Shown here piece by piece: positions 1 through 12,531 of a stretch of DNA of 64,000 bases (its first letter is position 1; every line of letters begins with the position of its first letter). Below the pieces are notes generated by a model, which did not search any database, was not told the DNA's origin, and worked only from the letters and a program-made list of their open reading frames with translations. The stretch spans positions 113,100,688-113,164,687 of the forward strand of contig NC_086025.1 in the NCBI RefSeq assembly GCF_036323735.1. Direction: 5' to 3'. This DNA comes from Rattus norvegicus (Eukaryota; Chordata; Mammalia; Rodentia; Muridae). Position numbers and translations under genes: made by a program.

Positions 1-328
1 CTGTCTGAGTTAGGAAGCAAGGATTGCCCAGCTCCGAAGACTCTGAGTCCATTGCCCCTAGTCCCCAGTTAACATCATGGTGGCAGCCCTACTAAGGCCA
101 GGGCTAAACAGTCTGGGATCCTAGTTTTCCATGCACTGGGCTGCCAACCTCCTTCCTGACACTGGTGACACAGATGCACCTGGTGCTCTCAATGGGACAC
201 TTGTCCTAAAGACTTGCTAATAAAACTACTGTCTGAGCGTGACTCAAAGCTCACCCTCCCTGCAGTTTTGCAGGATATCACAGGCAAGTGCTGGGATAGG
301 GAAACACAAAACATGGTGTACAGAGTCC

Positions 329-527
329 TTTTAAGATTTATTTATTTATTTATTTATTTATTAAATATATATATACAGTGGTTTGCCTACCTGTATGTCT
401 GCAGGCCAGAAGAGGGCACCAGATTCCATTACAGATGGTTTTGAGCCACCATGTGGTTGCTGGATATGAACTCAGGACCTCTGGAAGCTGCCAGTGCTCT
501 TAACCTCTGAGCCATTACTCTATCTTC
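329..527 (-). mobile_element. B2/B3-type SINE
   Basis: Reverse-complement SINE body (GAGCCACCATGTGGTTGCTGG...GAACTCAGGACCTCTGG) after an ATTT-repeat tail, in the Cby1 intron at the left edge. Confidence 0.8.
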
Positions 528-1026
528 CGGGGGCCTTAATAGCATCCTGTTGTACAGGACAGTGGCTCAGGTTGAGAAAGACACATAAAGTACCTTATGG
601 CCTTATCCTCTGTGCGCCTTTTGCTTCAACCACCCAACCTTACAAGAGCCTCCTTTATGTTGCTCTGCCTGCCCAGAGCCATCTTCCCTATTCATCGATT
701 TCACAGCAGCTAATTGATAACTCTGTATATCAACCAGACTCTTGGGTGCTGAGTAAGGAAAAGAGAAGCACCTGGCGTGGTGTGCAGGCCTACAGTTCCA
801 GCTACATGGGAGGCTGAGACGGTATTACACAGTCAAGGCCTGCCTGGGCACCACAAGTCTCCCTCAGAATTTGTAGCATTTTTAAAAAAGGAGTTCCCGG
901 GCAGTGAGGAATTGACTCTGTGGAGAGATGTGAGGACCTAAGTCTAATTCCCAGAACCAACATTTCTCGTTGTGATGTCCTCTCTTGTTCCACGGCTTCC
1001 TGTGCCACCATGGTGTCTTACCACAG

Positions 1027-2372
1027 TTAGATCGGTCAACGCGAGAACTGGAGCTGGGTCTTGACTATGGAACTCCTACCATGAACCTGGCGGGGCAAAG
1101 CCTGAAGTTTGAAAATGGCCAGTGGGTGGCAGGTGAGTGGCCCTTCCTGATGTTTTGTCCGTCAGGGTGGCAGGAGGAGAGCCCTTTCACTCCTGTCTTG
1201 TGTCCTCTAGACTCAGTGATTAGTGGGGGTGTGGACCGGAGGGAAACTCAGCGCCTGCGCAAACGAAACCAGCAGTTGGAAGAAGAGAACAATCTCCTGC
1301 GGCTGAAGGTGGACATCCTGCTGGACATGGTGAGAACGGGGTCGGAAGTGACGCCCGGCTTCCCCCAACTGATTTCCCCAGGGCCTACCTGCCAGCTCCT
1401 GCCACTGGGTATCCACACAAATACAAAAGCCAACCTTGCCACCAAAGCCTGGGCAGGGATGTAGTGCAGTACCCACAGTCCCTGGGCCTGTGGTAAGGGG
1501 ATCCTTTAGTCCAGGCAGTGTCTGATATCCACACAGGAGAAGAGGTCTAGACAGCGGAGAGAGTTTCTCTGACCACACCCCCGATAGTGGCAGGAGTGGA
1601 GACTAGATGAAGGCCTCCCAGGTGGTGGGGGTGTCTGCTCCGGTTTGGAGGCTTCCCGCCTGTGCAGACCTGTGCAGGGGACAAACCAAATTAATGTCAG
1701 TCTCTTGTGTGTGCTGGGCCTGGCGGTGTGTGTGCAGGGGATGACAGACGTGAGGGAGCGGATGGGAAGCTTCTTTGCTCCACTGGCTAACTAGTCTGCG
1801 ACTTCATCACTCCAGAAGATAACTGGCATCAGAGTAGCATCTTGCTCTTGGAACTAATACTAGCCGTAAACATGCTCTGGGAGCAGAGTCCACCCGCCCT
1901 CTGTCTTCATGTTCAGTGTCTGCCCCCTTCTATAAAGCCTAGTCCAAGATGCTAATGAGAAAGGAACATTAATTTTAGAGCATCCATCCCTTTTTTATGG
2001 CACTGTTCGCTAAGTGCCATTGTACGAGCTATACAGTGCCAAGTGATTTATAGTCTCTGAACTGCAGCGTACCCAGTGTCTGTCATTTCTGTCCTTCACA
2101 CATGGTGTGCTGTGCAGTTGTGTAGATATGCTAGAGGTGTGAGGAGGAGGAACTCTGGCTACCGAGGCTTTCCTGTTGAAGAGGCAGCTGGGTGAGGAGC
2201 GGCAGCTTTTCTTGGTGCACAGTAGCAGGGCATGTCTGCAGCGTGGCCTGGATGTACTTTCTCTGTAACAGTCTGATGCTCTTCCTTCCAGCTTTCAGAA
2301 ACCACTGCTGAGTCCCACTTAAAGGACAAGGAACTGGATGAACTGAAGATTACCAACCGCAGGAGGAAGTGA
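1027..2372 (+). CDS. Cby1: Cby1 (Chibby 1), last three coding exons; 5' part outside window
   Basis: Chibby is a small coiled-coil protein that antagonises beta-catenin and works at the ciliary basal body. Three exons are visible: 1027-1132, 1211-1329 and 2292-2372 (stop TGA 2370-2372). Phases fit exactly: 35 codons plus one base, two bases plus 39 codons, then 26 codons plus stop. With the 26 N-terminal residues I recall for the family, the total is 127 aa, the usual length. The first visible exon starts at the conserved LDRSTRE and carries NLAGQSLKFENGQW. The second holds the heptad-rich coiled coil (RNQQLEEENNLLRLKVDILL). The last ends in a basic RRRK tail. Introns begin GT and end AG. I see no upstream exon in 1-1020, so the ATG exon lies left of the window. 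Tomm22 follows in the same orientation. Identity rests on near-identity to remembered Chibby. Confidence 0.95.
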
Positions 2373-2985
2373 AGAACCTGGGAACATTCGCTAGATTAGA
2401 AAGAGCCACTGGCCAGGAGAGGAGGATGTGGCAGAGCCCTTTGATTTTTAGTCAGATCAGTAGACTTGCCCTGGGAGAGAGCACTAACAGGCCCTGGCTC
2501 CCTTGGACAGGGGATAGGGAGGAGACATGGGATGGAAGAACCCAACGGGCCAGGGCCAGGGCCATAGCCAAGGAGGCATCCCAGATACACCCAGGGCGTC
2601 AATCTAAAGCATACCCCAGGGAGGTCTAGAATAGGAGCCTTTGGTGGCTTGTCAGTAGGTGACCATATCTAACTATCCATGTCTCAGAATCACCGTGTTC
2701 AGACAGCTGGCTGCTTACCTCTTGACCCTGGTGCCCAGGGTTTGGCGCTCCTTCCAGAGAGCACCTCATGTGAGGGTGTACAGGAAGTGGCTCTGGGTTG
2801 TCTGCACCCCAGCCCCCAAACCCCCAGCCATAATCTCTCTGCCTTTAAAGAGCCCATATCCCCAAGTTCACGGCCTCTTCTGGCATCAGCTTCCCAGCAG
2901 CAAGCTCCAACCTTCCACAGCACATTGTAATTTACTCTATTTTTATTAAACGGTGTTCAATAAACGCTGTGTAGCAAAAATAGAT
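2373..2985 (+). other. Cby1: Cby1 3'UTR
   Basis: Sequence after the Cby1 stop runs without an obvious SINE to a canonical AATAAA at 2959-2964, with an ATTAAA at 2945-2950. Cleavage is expected about 15-20 bases further on. The end coordinate is inferred from the signal. Confidence 0.75.
2959..2964 (+). promoter_or_regulatory. Cby1 polyadenylation signal
   Basis: Canonical AATAAA about 590 bases after the Cby1 stop codon, with ATTAAA 14 bases upstream. Confidence 0.75.
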
Positions 2986-3750
2986 CAACAACAACTAAAA
3001 AAAGTGTAGTTTCCTCCGGAAGTAATCAGAGCCTGGGTTCTAAGTTTGTGTGGCTCCACCAAAAGACAGGATTTTTAGAATTGGGAAAACGGCACCCTGA
3101 AGGGGGAACCACCCTGGAAGAGAAATAATGACTTCGTATTCAAATTCCTCTGCTTTCCTGTGTTCTCGAGGTGGCACTGGCGCCCACTAGCTGGTCCAGA
3201 CCTATCGGGAGGTGAAAGGCATGGAATCGGTGCCCAGGTTAGTGTGAACCTGCCTCCTCTAGCCAGAAAGCAGTCCAATCATCAGAGTTCAGCAGGGAAC
3301 ACGGACTGAGGCATGGAGCTAGAACATTAACCTGGGGACCACTACCGTGGTTACCTCCTGGTTTGGCATTGAGCCTGGCAGTGGGCTCAGTCCCTTGCAT
3401 GCAGCCCCTCAGCCCACTGCCCCATGTGGAGGTCAGAGGACACACTGCATGTCTCCACAGCTGAGCCCTGTCGACACGCTTAATCATACCCCGGGTGACA
3501 ACATGCCATTCAGAGACCAGTTTGGAAACTGCTGTAGACGACAGTGCAAACGTTGGAGGTCTGAGTCCCAGCTCACAGTGACAGAGGTGGACTGCATACA
3601 CCAAGGCTGAAACTTATAGTCCCTCCTAAAAAATGCAGAACGCTGCAGGGGGATGGACGAGAGCATGATGGAGAACCTCAGCTGATAACCTCTCAAGTGC
3701 CAAACCTGGAAATCTACCTCTCTCCCCTTTAACTCTATTACAGTTTATGT

Positions 3751-3851
3751 TTTTTTTTTTTTTTGGTTCTTTTTTTCGGAGCTGGGGACCGAACCCAGGG
3801 CCTTGCCATTCCTAGGCAAGCGCTCTACCGCTGAGCTAAATCCCCAACCCC
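3751..3851 (-). mobile_element. ID SINE
   Basis: Reverse-complemented ID element with poly(T) at the left. A perfect target-site duplication ACAGTTTATG flanks it (3740-3749 and 3852-3861), showing clean L1-type retrotransposition. Confidence 0.95.
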
Positions 3852-5233
3852 ACAGTTTATGTTTTTATGAGGCAGGTTACATGGTCCTACTACTAAATGT
3901 GGAGGCCAGAAGACACATTTCAGGAGTCAGTTTTCGTTGTCCCAAGTAGGTCATGAGGAGAAACTCAGGTTGTCAGGCTTAGTGAATTGTGCTCTTATCC
4001 CATGGTCATCTTGCTAGCCCAAGAGGATGCTTAATACTGAAGAAACCAGAAAGAATCCAGATACATCAGATGGGTACAGATTATGGAATAATGGGGTTTG
4101 CTTGTGTCCAGAACACTGTTTTCTGCAACCATTTATTGAGAACTGCTGACGCTGGGTATCTTTTTTTGTTTGTTTTTTCAAGACAAGGGATTCTCTTGGG
4201 TAGCCTCAGCTGTCCTGGATGGAACTAACCCTGTTGATCCAGGCTGACCTCGAACTCTCAGAGATGTGCCTGCCTCTGCCTTGAGAGTACCGGGATTAAA
4301 TCGTGCACCTATGTTTAATTCTCATGACAGCTTTAGTAATATTTTTCAGTTGAAGAAACCAGTCCAGTGAGGGGAGGACTGGAAGAGAAGGAGCTATGGC
4401 CAGAGTCTTGGGCATCACTGGAGTACATTTGTATGACCAGATGATGTGCCTTCCCCTGCCGACACTAGCACCTTAGGCAGGGTGCTGGATCCAGTAGGTC
4501 ATGGGGCAGCTGTGCAGTAAAGTATGGCAGAACGCTGCCATAGCCGTGGCTGTTCTGTAGGAAGAGCAGGTGGAAGGGACCTGGTTGTTCCCATCACAAT
4601 GAGGTAGAAACAGAAGAGTGATGTGGCCAGTGTGTGCATGGGACTTACAGGTGGGGTTCACCAGGCTTTTTTGGACAGACTGATTGGTGTTATGGTTTTA
4701 GGAAGGGACCAAGGGTGACTGTTGTTAACAACAAAAACAAAAGGATACCCCCACAGTCCTCACCTCAGCCCTATTTCCCTTAAGAAGATTTTTTTTTCTT
4801 TGAGAGGCATGCAGTTTTTGTTTTGAGACAGGATCTCTCTCTAGTCCTGGAGCTCAATGTGTAGACCAGGCTAACCTCCAACTCCTAGAGATCCACCTGC
4901 TTCTGCCTCCCAAGTACTGGGGTTAAAGTTGTCCCAGATGTCCCAACGCCCAGACGCCATTCTTACAAATTTCCCTTTTGGGTAGATATCGCCTTCAGCT
5001 TCTGACCAAAATGCTCCCTCAGAGCCTTTTTAGTCAAACTAGAAACTGACTCGCGCTGGCCCCTTGACACTTTTCTTATAACTGAGGCAACACTCCAGCC
5101 CTACAGTGTTTTTCCGGCCCCCTAGAAAAATCTTTATTAGCCAGTGTTCAGGATCCCAGTGTAGTCCAGCAAGCTTTTCTCAGGTCGAGATTTTCAGCAC
5201 TTGAGAATGCACTTGAGCAAGCGAGCACACGTA

Positions 5234-5234
<1 letters not shown>

Positions 5235-5294
<60 letters not shown>
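5235..5294. repeat. CA microsatellite
   Basis: Nearly uninterrupted (CA) tract of about 30 units. Other CA/GT tracts: 12487-12528, 18081-18130, 26425-26461, 29986-30032 and 57787-57838. Confidence 0.97.
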
Positions 5295-5298
<4 letters not shown>

Positions 5299-5645
5299 GT
5301 TTTGGGTTAACAGGAACATTTAGCCAGAAGCAGAACTACAGAAGCCAAAAAGAAAAGTGAGTACGTTTAGAGACTTTCCCAGAACTATGGATTTTGCTGA
5401 CCCAGGCCTTTCTTTTAATTTTTGGCTGATGATGCTATGTGCTGAGATTTACAGCCTGAATGGCATTTCCATCATGGAGTCAGTTCTGCTAAGGTTTGGA
5501 GCCCTGTTACAGAGAGAATCAATTCCTGCAAGTTGTCCTCTGACCTCCATAAGCACAACATAGCTTATGTGTACCTATGCACATACACACATAAAACTGT
5601 AATTTTTTAAAATAAGATTTAGTTTTTTCCAATTATGTGCTATTG

Positions 5646-6012
5646 GGGCTGGAGAGATGGCGTAGCATTTAAAGAGTACTTACTGTTCTTCTAAAACACA
5701 CAAGTTCAATTCCCAACATCCATGTCAGGTGGCTTCATGACTGCCTGTGTTCCCTCCAGCTCCAGGGATCAAAGACTTCTAGCCTCCAAGCACACCCACA
5801 CTCGTGTACATATACACATCATTTAAAATAAGGGCTGGAGAGATGGCTCAGTGGTTAAGAGCACTGATCGCTCTTCCAGAGGTCCTGAGTTCAATTTCCA
5901 TCAACCACATGGGGCTCACAACCATCTGTAATGGGGTCTGGCACCCTCTTCTGGTGTGTCTGAAGACAGCTACAGTTGTACTCATCCTATATATAAAATA
6001 AATGAATTTTTA
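5646..6012 (+). mobile_element. Two tandem B2 SINEs
   Basis: Each starts GGCTGGAGAGATGG and continues through the B2 body to an A-rich tail (about 5646-5828 and 5829-6012). The first is clearly more diverged than the second. Confidence 0.88.
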
Positions 6013-6489
6013 AAATAAACTTAACGCATTCGTTGTTGGGTGCAATGGCACACGCTTGTAATTCCTACATTTAGGAGGCTGAGGCAAGAGAAGAGGTCAG
6101 TCTGAGCTACTAATGAAGTATCTTTTAATCCCTGGGGAGGCCCAGACAGTCATAAGTTGGAGGTCAGCATGGGCTACATAGTGAGACCTATCTATAAGAG
6201 AATTATTGCTCACTTGTGGTGCACGACTTTAACCCTAGCACTCAGGAGGGAGCAGCAGGCAGATTTCTGAGTTCTAGGTCTACAGAGCGTGTTCCAGGAG
6301 AGCCAGGGCTACACAGAGAAACCCTTTCTCAAAACAAAACAAAACAAAACAAAACAAAACAAAACAAAACAAAAACCAGATCTCTCTAAAATATGCAGTT
6401 TTGGAGCCCAGCCCAGACCCAACTACACAGAATAGCTGAGAAATACCTGCATCTCTCCTTGAACATCCTTTTACTGTCAGTTGAAATTA

Positions 6490-6800
6490 AGAGGCTGGCG
6501 ACACCAAGGGGGCGAGCTGGAGGAGCTGTCAACACTTTCTCTCTAGCCAGCCCCGCTCGCTTCCGGAAGACGCTCTGTCCCGAGGTGGGCCGATCTCTGC
6601 TGCTCTCTTCCGCTTCCGGTGTCCTACAGCCATGGCCGCCGCCGTCGCTGCAGCCGGCGCTGGGGAGCCTCTGTCCCCCGAAGAATTGGTCCCGAAAGCC
6701 GAGGCAGAGAAAGCTGAGGAGGACCTGGAAGAAGACGACGACGACGAGGTACTAAGGCCTGTGGGGAGCGGGGCGGGAGCGGGAGGTTGGGATGTGAAAG
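6490..6800 (+). promoter_or_regulatory. Tomm22 CpG-rich promoter with ETS (GABP/NRF-2) sites
   Basis: GC- and CpG-rich sequence around the first exon with no TATA box. A palindromic ETS core CTTCCGGAAG lies at 6560-6569 and a second core CTTCCGGT at 6613-6620, just before the ATG. ETS/GABP (NRF-2) sites are typical of nuclear genes for mitochondrial proteins, which fits Tomm22. The transcription start is not determined; around 6570-6620 is likely. Confidence 0.7.
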
Positions 6801-7781
6801 TCGCAAACGGGTAGGGCGTCTTCTTCGCGCGGCCGGGAAGGGCCAGGCCCCGGGTTCGTCGGCTCCAGGGCTGCTGCCGTTTCGCCAACGACCCATATCT
6901 CCTCTATCACAGCTAGATGAGACCCTATCGGAGAGACTCTGGGGTCTGACGGAGATGTTTCCCGAGAGGGTCCGGTCAGCCGCTGGAGCCACCTTTGATC
7001 TCTCGCTCTTCGTGGCTCAGAAGATGTACAGGTAAAGAGCCGAAGTAGATCCACCAGGAGTTGTTTATGGAAGGGTGACTGGTGCTGTCAAAAGACACCG
7101 GGCCTCGGAAGTCGCAAACCAGAGTTTGAGTGACCTTGGATTCATTGTCATACCTAATGTGATTGGTCTTCTGCAGAATGAAGTTCTTACCTGGCAGGGT
7201 CGTTGTGAGACTAAGGTTACTATATACGAGGCTTAGGAGAATGCACTGTAATCACTGCTCCTCTTGCCTCTGCTAGGACTCTGGTGCAAGGAATGGGTAG
7301 GGTACGCTTTCAGAAAATTGAGGGTGGTACTGGAAGTTCTGGCACAGGTTTGGTCCTTGCTGGATTGCCTGCTTTGTCTTTGCATGCCTCCACTTAAGCT
7401 CTCCCTCTGCAGATTTTCCAGGGCAGCTTTGTGGATTGGGACCACTTCCTTCATGATCCTGGTTCTTCCTGTTGTCTTTGAGACAGAAAAGTTGCAAATG
7501 GAGCAACAACAGCAACTGCAGCAAAGGCAGGTAAGCACATGCTCTTTCTTGGCCTTGGGCCAGTGGCAGAGTCCCAAGGAGGTTGGCGCTTAACCCCAAG
7601 TGGGAGTAGGTACTCAGCAGTGTAGAATTTGCCTACTTCTCATGTGTGACAAAAGAGACCTACTGGAACTATACGGTGTCCTGACAATCTTATTTTTCTT
7701 TTCCAGATACTTTTAGGGCCTAACACAGGACTGTCAGGAGGAATGCCAGGGGCTCTACCTCCACTTCCTGGAAAGATCTAG
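6632..7781 (+). CDS. Tomm22: Tomm22, mitochondrial import receptor subunit TOM22
   Basis: TOM22 is the central receptor and organiser of the TOM complex in the outer mitochondrial membrane. It receives presequence and hydrophobic precursors passed on by TOM20 and TOM70. Four exons are complete: 6632-6748, 6913-7031, 7413-7530 and 7707-7781 (TAG 7779-7781), giving 142 codons, the length I recall for mammalian TOM22. The start has a strong context (GCCATGG). Residues 1-40 are Ala-rich then very acidic (EEDLEEDDDDE), the cytosolic presequence-binding face. The conserved LSERLWGLTEMFPE segment follows. A single membrane helix (ALWIGTTSFMILVLPVVF) lies near residues 83-102, then a Gln-rich, Pro-rich intermembrane-space tail ending PLPGKI. 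Introns are short (164, 381 and 176 bases), all GT-AG. The gene is tail-to-tail with Josd1. Confidence 0.98.
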
Positions 7782-8370
7782 ATTCTTATTTCGGTATTTG
7801 TCCGTGTGGGAGAACTTTGAAATTCATTTGTGTTTGAACTGCTGATTGTTTGAACTTTTTATTCTTTTTTTTAACCTTGGCACATGGATCTCTTTGAACA
7901 TAGTGGGAACTTTCTCCGTTTCTCGTGGAGGGACCCCAGGTAAACCTGTGCCCTTCATAATGAATGCCCTCATTTACTTCCTGTTCTCACTCCGATGCTG
8001 GAGTACAGCCATTTGGAAGGTTATCCCACTCTCCTTTAATAAATTGCTCCTAAGAAGTTCTTACATGCCCATAGTGGGAAAGAAGTTAAGTACCCCTGAC
8101 TATAAGGACTTTTTTTTTAATGGAAATGTCTAGGACGTGTTAAACAGTGTGGGACTGACAAAATCCATTACACCTGTAGTACAGCAGCCACCAGGGATCC
8201 GGTGTGTGCCAGGGAAAAGGGTGGCTGGCTGTAGCTTTGGCCAGGGGGAGACTGGGCAGAGCAGACACTCATTTCCTCTGCACATTTCGGCTCTTAGACC
8301 TTCATGTGTATACAAAAGAAGTCAGCGCTCACTTTTTGTATTTAAATATTAAAAGAACTTGAACCGAAAG
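7782..8370 (+). other. Tomm22: Tomm22 3'UTR
   Basis: The untranslated tail contains AATAAA at 8038-8043 and ATTAAA at 8348-8353, so two polyadenylation sites are possible. The distal end near 8370 is inferred from the second signal. Confidence 0.65.
8348..8353 (+). promoter_or_regulatory. Tomm22 distal polyadenylation signal
   Basis: ATTAAA in AT-rich sequence about 570 bases after the stop. An AATAAA at 8038-8043 is the likely proximal alternative. Confidence 0.55.
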
Positions 8371-8631
8371 TGTCATTGCTGTGTTTGTGATAATATTTCA
8401 CACCTAGGTTGTTTAGAAAGCCAGGGACACTGCTTGCTAAATTTCCTCTTGCTTAAGCCAGCGCCTCTGTTTCAACCTCATTTCATGCTTCTAAGTTAGT
8501 GGAGTTTGCTTTGTTGGTGGTGGTTGGGTTTTTTTGTTTGTTTTTGAGGCAGGGTTTCTGTGTGTGACCATAGCCATCCTGGAACTCATTGTGCAGACCA
8601 GGCTAGCCTCAGAAAGCTTTCTTTTCTTTCT

Positions 8632-8674
<43 letters not shown>

Positions 8675-10019
8675 GTCATTGTATGTGTGTTTTTATTTTT
8701 TTTTTCAAGACAGGATTTCTTTGTGTAGCCCTGTTCTGGAACTCCCATTTGTAGGCCAGAGCTGGCCAAGAACTCAGACTTGCCTCCCCAAGTGGTGGGA
8801 TCAAAGGCATGGGTCACTAATGTCTGTTTAGTGAAGTTTTCAAAAAAGGAAAAATATGCATTATTGAACATAGTAGTGAATATTGTCACAGATTCAAGCA
8901 TCACCTCTAGACTTCCCATGGAAAGTACAGGCCAGAGTCTGGATAAGCAGTCTATACTGTATGTATAACAGTATGTCTGTGTGTTTGCCTTCTTGTCTTG
9001 AGAAAGGGGAAGTTTGCAAGTAGAGCTTGCTATCTAATTGTTTTTATTGGGGGTAGAGTCTCCAGAGCCCAGGCTAGCTTTCAACTTGGTCCTCCTCCTG
9101 AGTGCTGAGGGATAATGGGCATACACACCTGGTAAGGCCTTTTTTTTTTTTTTTTTTAAGTAAATGCAGAGTCTCTTGATAATAGATCCAACTGTAGCCC
9201 TATCTTTGAGCCCGGCAGTTTTCCTACTCAATATTGGCCTTTTGTTTTTCTCTTGAAATGGGGTCTATGTTGACCATACTGGCTTGAAACTCAGAATTGC
9301 CTGCCTCTGAGACACTTCAATCAGATCTACCTGAGACACTGCCTCCTGAGAACTGGACCGATGCTAGGAACCACATCTAGCTTGGCTTTGGTTTATCTTG
9401 CAGGTTTTCTAAGCCCTTTACGTTCTCAACAGTACTGTGATTTAGGAGGCTGTGTTGGTCCCATGAGTTAAGGAAACTGCACAAAGCCTGCTAATGTGTG
9501 CTCTCTAGGCCAGCAGTGGCTCCAGTGTGCCTAGCTTTTCACTCAATAGTAAGGGAAATATAGTCAGCAAAGTACAAACTACAACAGAAGTCTCTTTTTT
9601 TAAAGGTTTATTTATTATGTTTGTGATCACACTATAGCTGCCTTTAGATACCGTAAGAGGGCGTCGGATCTCATTACAGATGGTTGTGAGCCACCATGTG
9701 GTTGCTGAGAATTGAACTCAGGACCTCTGAAAGAGCAGTCAGTGCTCTTAACCACTGAGCCGTCTCTCCAGCTTCCCGCAGTCTCATTTTTGAAACTAAG
9801 AAATTCAGATGCCTTGGAGGCATTTTTGTTTTCTGGGGCAGGGCACAGTCAGCTGTAATCCAGGCTGATCCTCTTGCCTCAGCCTCTCACTGCAAGCACA
9901 ACAGCATGGTTGGGGCACCTCTGAACTAACCTCACAAAGTGAGTACTTCCTCTTGGTTTTTCTGGTAGATTTGACTAATGTGTCTCAGAGTGGTAACATA
10001 CATAATCAGACAACAAGGA
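8371..10019. other. Tomm22-Josd1 convergent intergenic region
   Basis: No gene seen. It holds minus-strand B1-type copies (about 8520-8625, 8690-8825 and older fragments about 9035-9140 and 9240-9380), a T run of about 40 at 8634-8673, and a minus-strand B2 (9598-9775). Thymine-run ORFs here are low complexity. Confidence 0.65.
9598..9775 (-). mobile_element. B2 SINE
   Basis: Minus-strand B2 from the TTTATTTATT tail to CTGAGCCGTCTCTCCAGC, just outside the Josd1 3'UTR. Confidence 0.88.
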
Positions 10020-11915
10020 GATTTGTGTTCAGCTTCTCATTTTTAATATTTGGTTAAACAAAATACATCTTTGTAAACAAACCCAGCACAAGGCCAACAA
10101 AGAAAGGGAATAAAGCAAGAAAAACAAAGCCTAGGGTTGCCCTTGCTGGGCATCAGGGTCAGGATGCCCCTTAATAGGAATGGGGCTTTTTGCCCTTGGG
10201 CATCAACATGGGTCCCTGTTCCTAAGCACCAGAATTGGATATGAACAGAACCAGCCCTGAAATGCTTAGGCATCTTTATACATCCCACCAGCTCATGGGC
10301 TCCACGTGCGTGGGACTGTTTGCAGTGCCATTTGCAAAGGCCCAAGCAGATCTGTAGGGAGGAGTCTCCTCTTCCCAAGAAATGGCTTACTCTCACCGAC
10401 AGTGCCAATGGACCAAGGTCCTGCTTGTGACAATCAGCAAGGTCGGCTGTAACTTCTGGCTGGTAGTGATTGGAATGTCATTGTGCAGGGGCAGAGTTAG
10501 CTCCCCGTGGTGCCAAGCAGATCTGGTGTAGAAAATGGTGCAGATGACCATGGCTGAGCGCAATGCAGTAGCCACTTGAGGCCTCTGCTACTTGAATAAA
10601 AAACGGCCTTGTTGGATTGAAGATACATGTGCAGAAAAAGTGCTGGTGTAAACATGCACTCCAGTCACAGTGGGGAGACAGCCCCTGCTTCACCCCAACA
10701 AGCTTGCTCAGGATTAACATGCAAGCCCCAGGTAGCTCTGCTGCCAGGGAGAAGCAGGCCAGTGGGGCAGCTCTCAGACCTACAGAGACCATGGATTGAT
10801 AAGGGCTGGCCAGGTCACCTGCCTTGAAGGCCACCACAAACACATTGGTATGGGGGTATGGTACTTATTTCTCCTCATTTTCCAAAATTATAGGAGAAAA
10901 AAATGGTCTAGAACTACTTGAGGTGGAGCGAGCCAACCCTGTTTGTAAAAGAAACTATAGCAGACGCCAAAACCAGAGGCTCCAGCTCGATGCATACAAC
11001 CAACCTGAGATTGCTGCCACAGCCCTGGAGCTCAGGATGTGCCTACCAGTCTCAAACCCTGAAGCTTACCTTCATGGCAGTTTCCTCACCCAGCTGTGTC
11101 CCAAACTATGGAATTTGATGTCAGTGGTAGATGTGTTTCTGATTTTGCTAAAATGGGTCAACTATAAGTGCTATCCCTGCTCATTGTCTTTTGCCCCAGA
11201 GCCTCCCTAGTCAATGTAGTGAAATGGTAGGGACATAATTAGAGTGAAGAGCCACCATTGACTGCCCTACTGTGGTTTTACCCACATTGTATTAGGTATA
11301 CGTTACACCATTGTCTTGCTAGAATACTGTGCAATTTACCTACTTTGGAATATCAGAACTTTTCGTTATAAAACTCCAAGGCTGGCTGGGATTTAAAAAG
11401 GGCTAAGAGGTGGCATAATGGATTGCAGATGGCATGCAGTGCCATTGCTGGACTCGTGACAGTTTCCTGAGACACAGTTTCCTGGCTCTGGGTCCTTTGA
11501 GCCGGTCACTGGGCTCTGCATGTACTTTGTCCTCAGACCCCATGGTGCCACAGGAGAAAAAAGGGGGCAGCCTCTCTGTGAGCCTGAAGCATCAGTAACA
11601 CTACCAGCAGAACCTGTGTCAAGACCTCATAGAAAGGAGAAAATAACCAAGCCCCCTCAAATGACTCCCTTTTCAGCTCCCTCTTTCAAACAGCAAAGGG
11701 TGTTCAATGTCTTGCCCTAAGTGTTCAGAACTCCTACCTTCTTCCCCCAGGCACAGACTGCTGGGTGGCTCTGACAGTCCACATATCTGTCCTATTGCAC
11801 TGGCCAATCTGAAGGGAAAACCCAATGAGATGTTTGGGGAAGTGAACTGTAGAGGCCACAGCACATCAAAGAGGTCTGGAGGGTTGAGGCAAAGAGGGTC
11901 AGGCAGAACTGTCTG
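10020..11915 (-). other. Josd1: Josd1 3'UTR
   Basis: About 1.9 kb between the Josd1 stop and a minus-strand ATTAAA (plus-strand TTTAAT at 10042-10047). It is almost free of SINEs, unlike both flanks, which fits mature mRNA sequence under constraint. The distal end is inferred from the signal. ORFs read through it on either strand show no recognisable protein features. Confidence 0.7.
10042..10047 (-). promoter_or_regulatory. Josd1 polyadenylation signal
   Basis: ATTAAA on the minus strand, located where the repeat-free 3'UTR gives way to repeat-rich intergenic DNA. I saw no minus-strand AATAAA nearby. Confidence 0.5.
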
Positions 11916-12483
11916 TCACACGTCGGCCCTCCAGCTCTGATGGGCTTCCACTTCTTCTGGTACCACCAGTAGGAGTTCACAGTTTTTACCTCGCAAATGG
12001 TATTTTAGAAATTTCCTATGGAAGAGGGAATAGGCAAGAAATGAGATGCCAGTGAGTTACAGATTGCAGTCCTGGGACCACCCATTAACCAGAATCCTCC
12101 CCATCAGAGATCAGATCCACTGGCTTCTGCCTCCCAAGTGCTGGGATTAAAGGTGTCTCCCACCACTACCCAGCTACTCCCATAACAATCTTAAAACTCC
12201 AAGGGTGACTGACTCTTTAAAAAATTCCATGTTTGGTTACCCTTCCAGTCCTGCTAGAATTCCAATCTCAGTTCCTGCACGTTCTCATATAGTCCTGTCA
12301 CTAGTGGCTGCCGGCATGAGGACAAGACCATCGAATATTCTAATGGTTACTAAGCTTCAAACAAACCAGCATCAAACCTGGGTGTAAAGCACTTGAGCCA
12401 ATCAGGCCTCAATCTGAAAGGAGAGGGTCAACTCCTGAAAACTGTCCTCTGACCTCCATATATGCCCAGAAGCACACAGGCAC

Positions 12484-12531
<48 letters not shown>

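Larger units (their letters stand above)
2986..6480. other. Cby1-Tomm22 intergenic region, repeat-rich
   Basis: No gene seen. Contents in order: about 750 bases without a recognised repeat, a minus-strand ID element (3751-3851), two minus-strand B1 copies (about 4160-4310 and 4800-4935), a long CA repeat (5235-5294), two plus-strand B2 copies in tandem (about 5646-6012), and two plus-strand B1 copies (about 6030-6375), the second ending in an AAAAC tail. Short ORFs here are repeat-derived or lack protein-like composition. Confidence 0.7.

Noticed and set aside
10824..11210. 128-codon plus-strand ORF antisense to the Josd1 3'UTR
   Set aside because: No recognised domain or similarity to any family I know, and no promoter or splice evidence on this strand.
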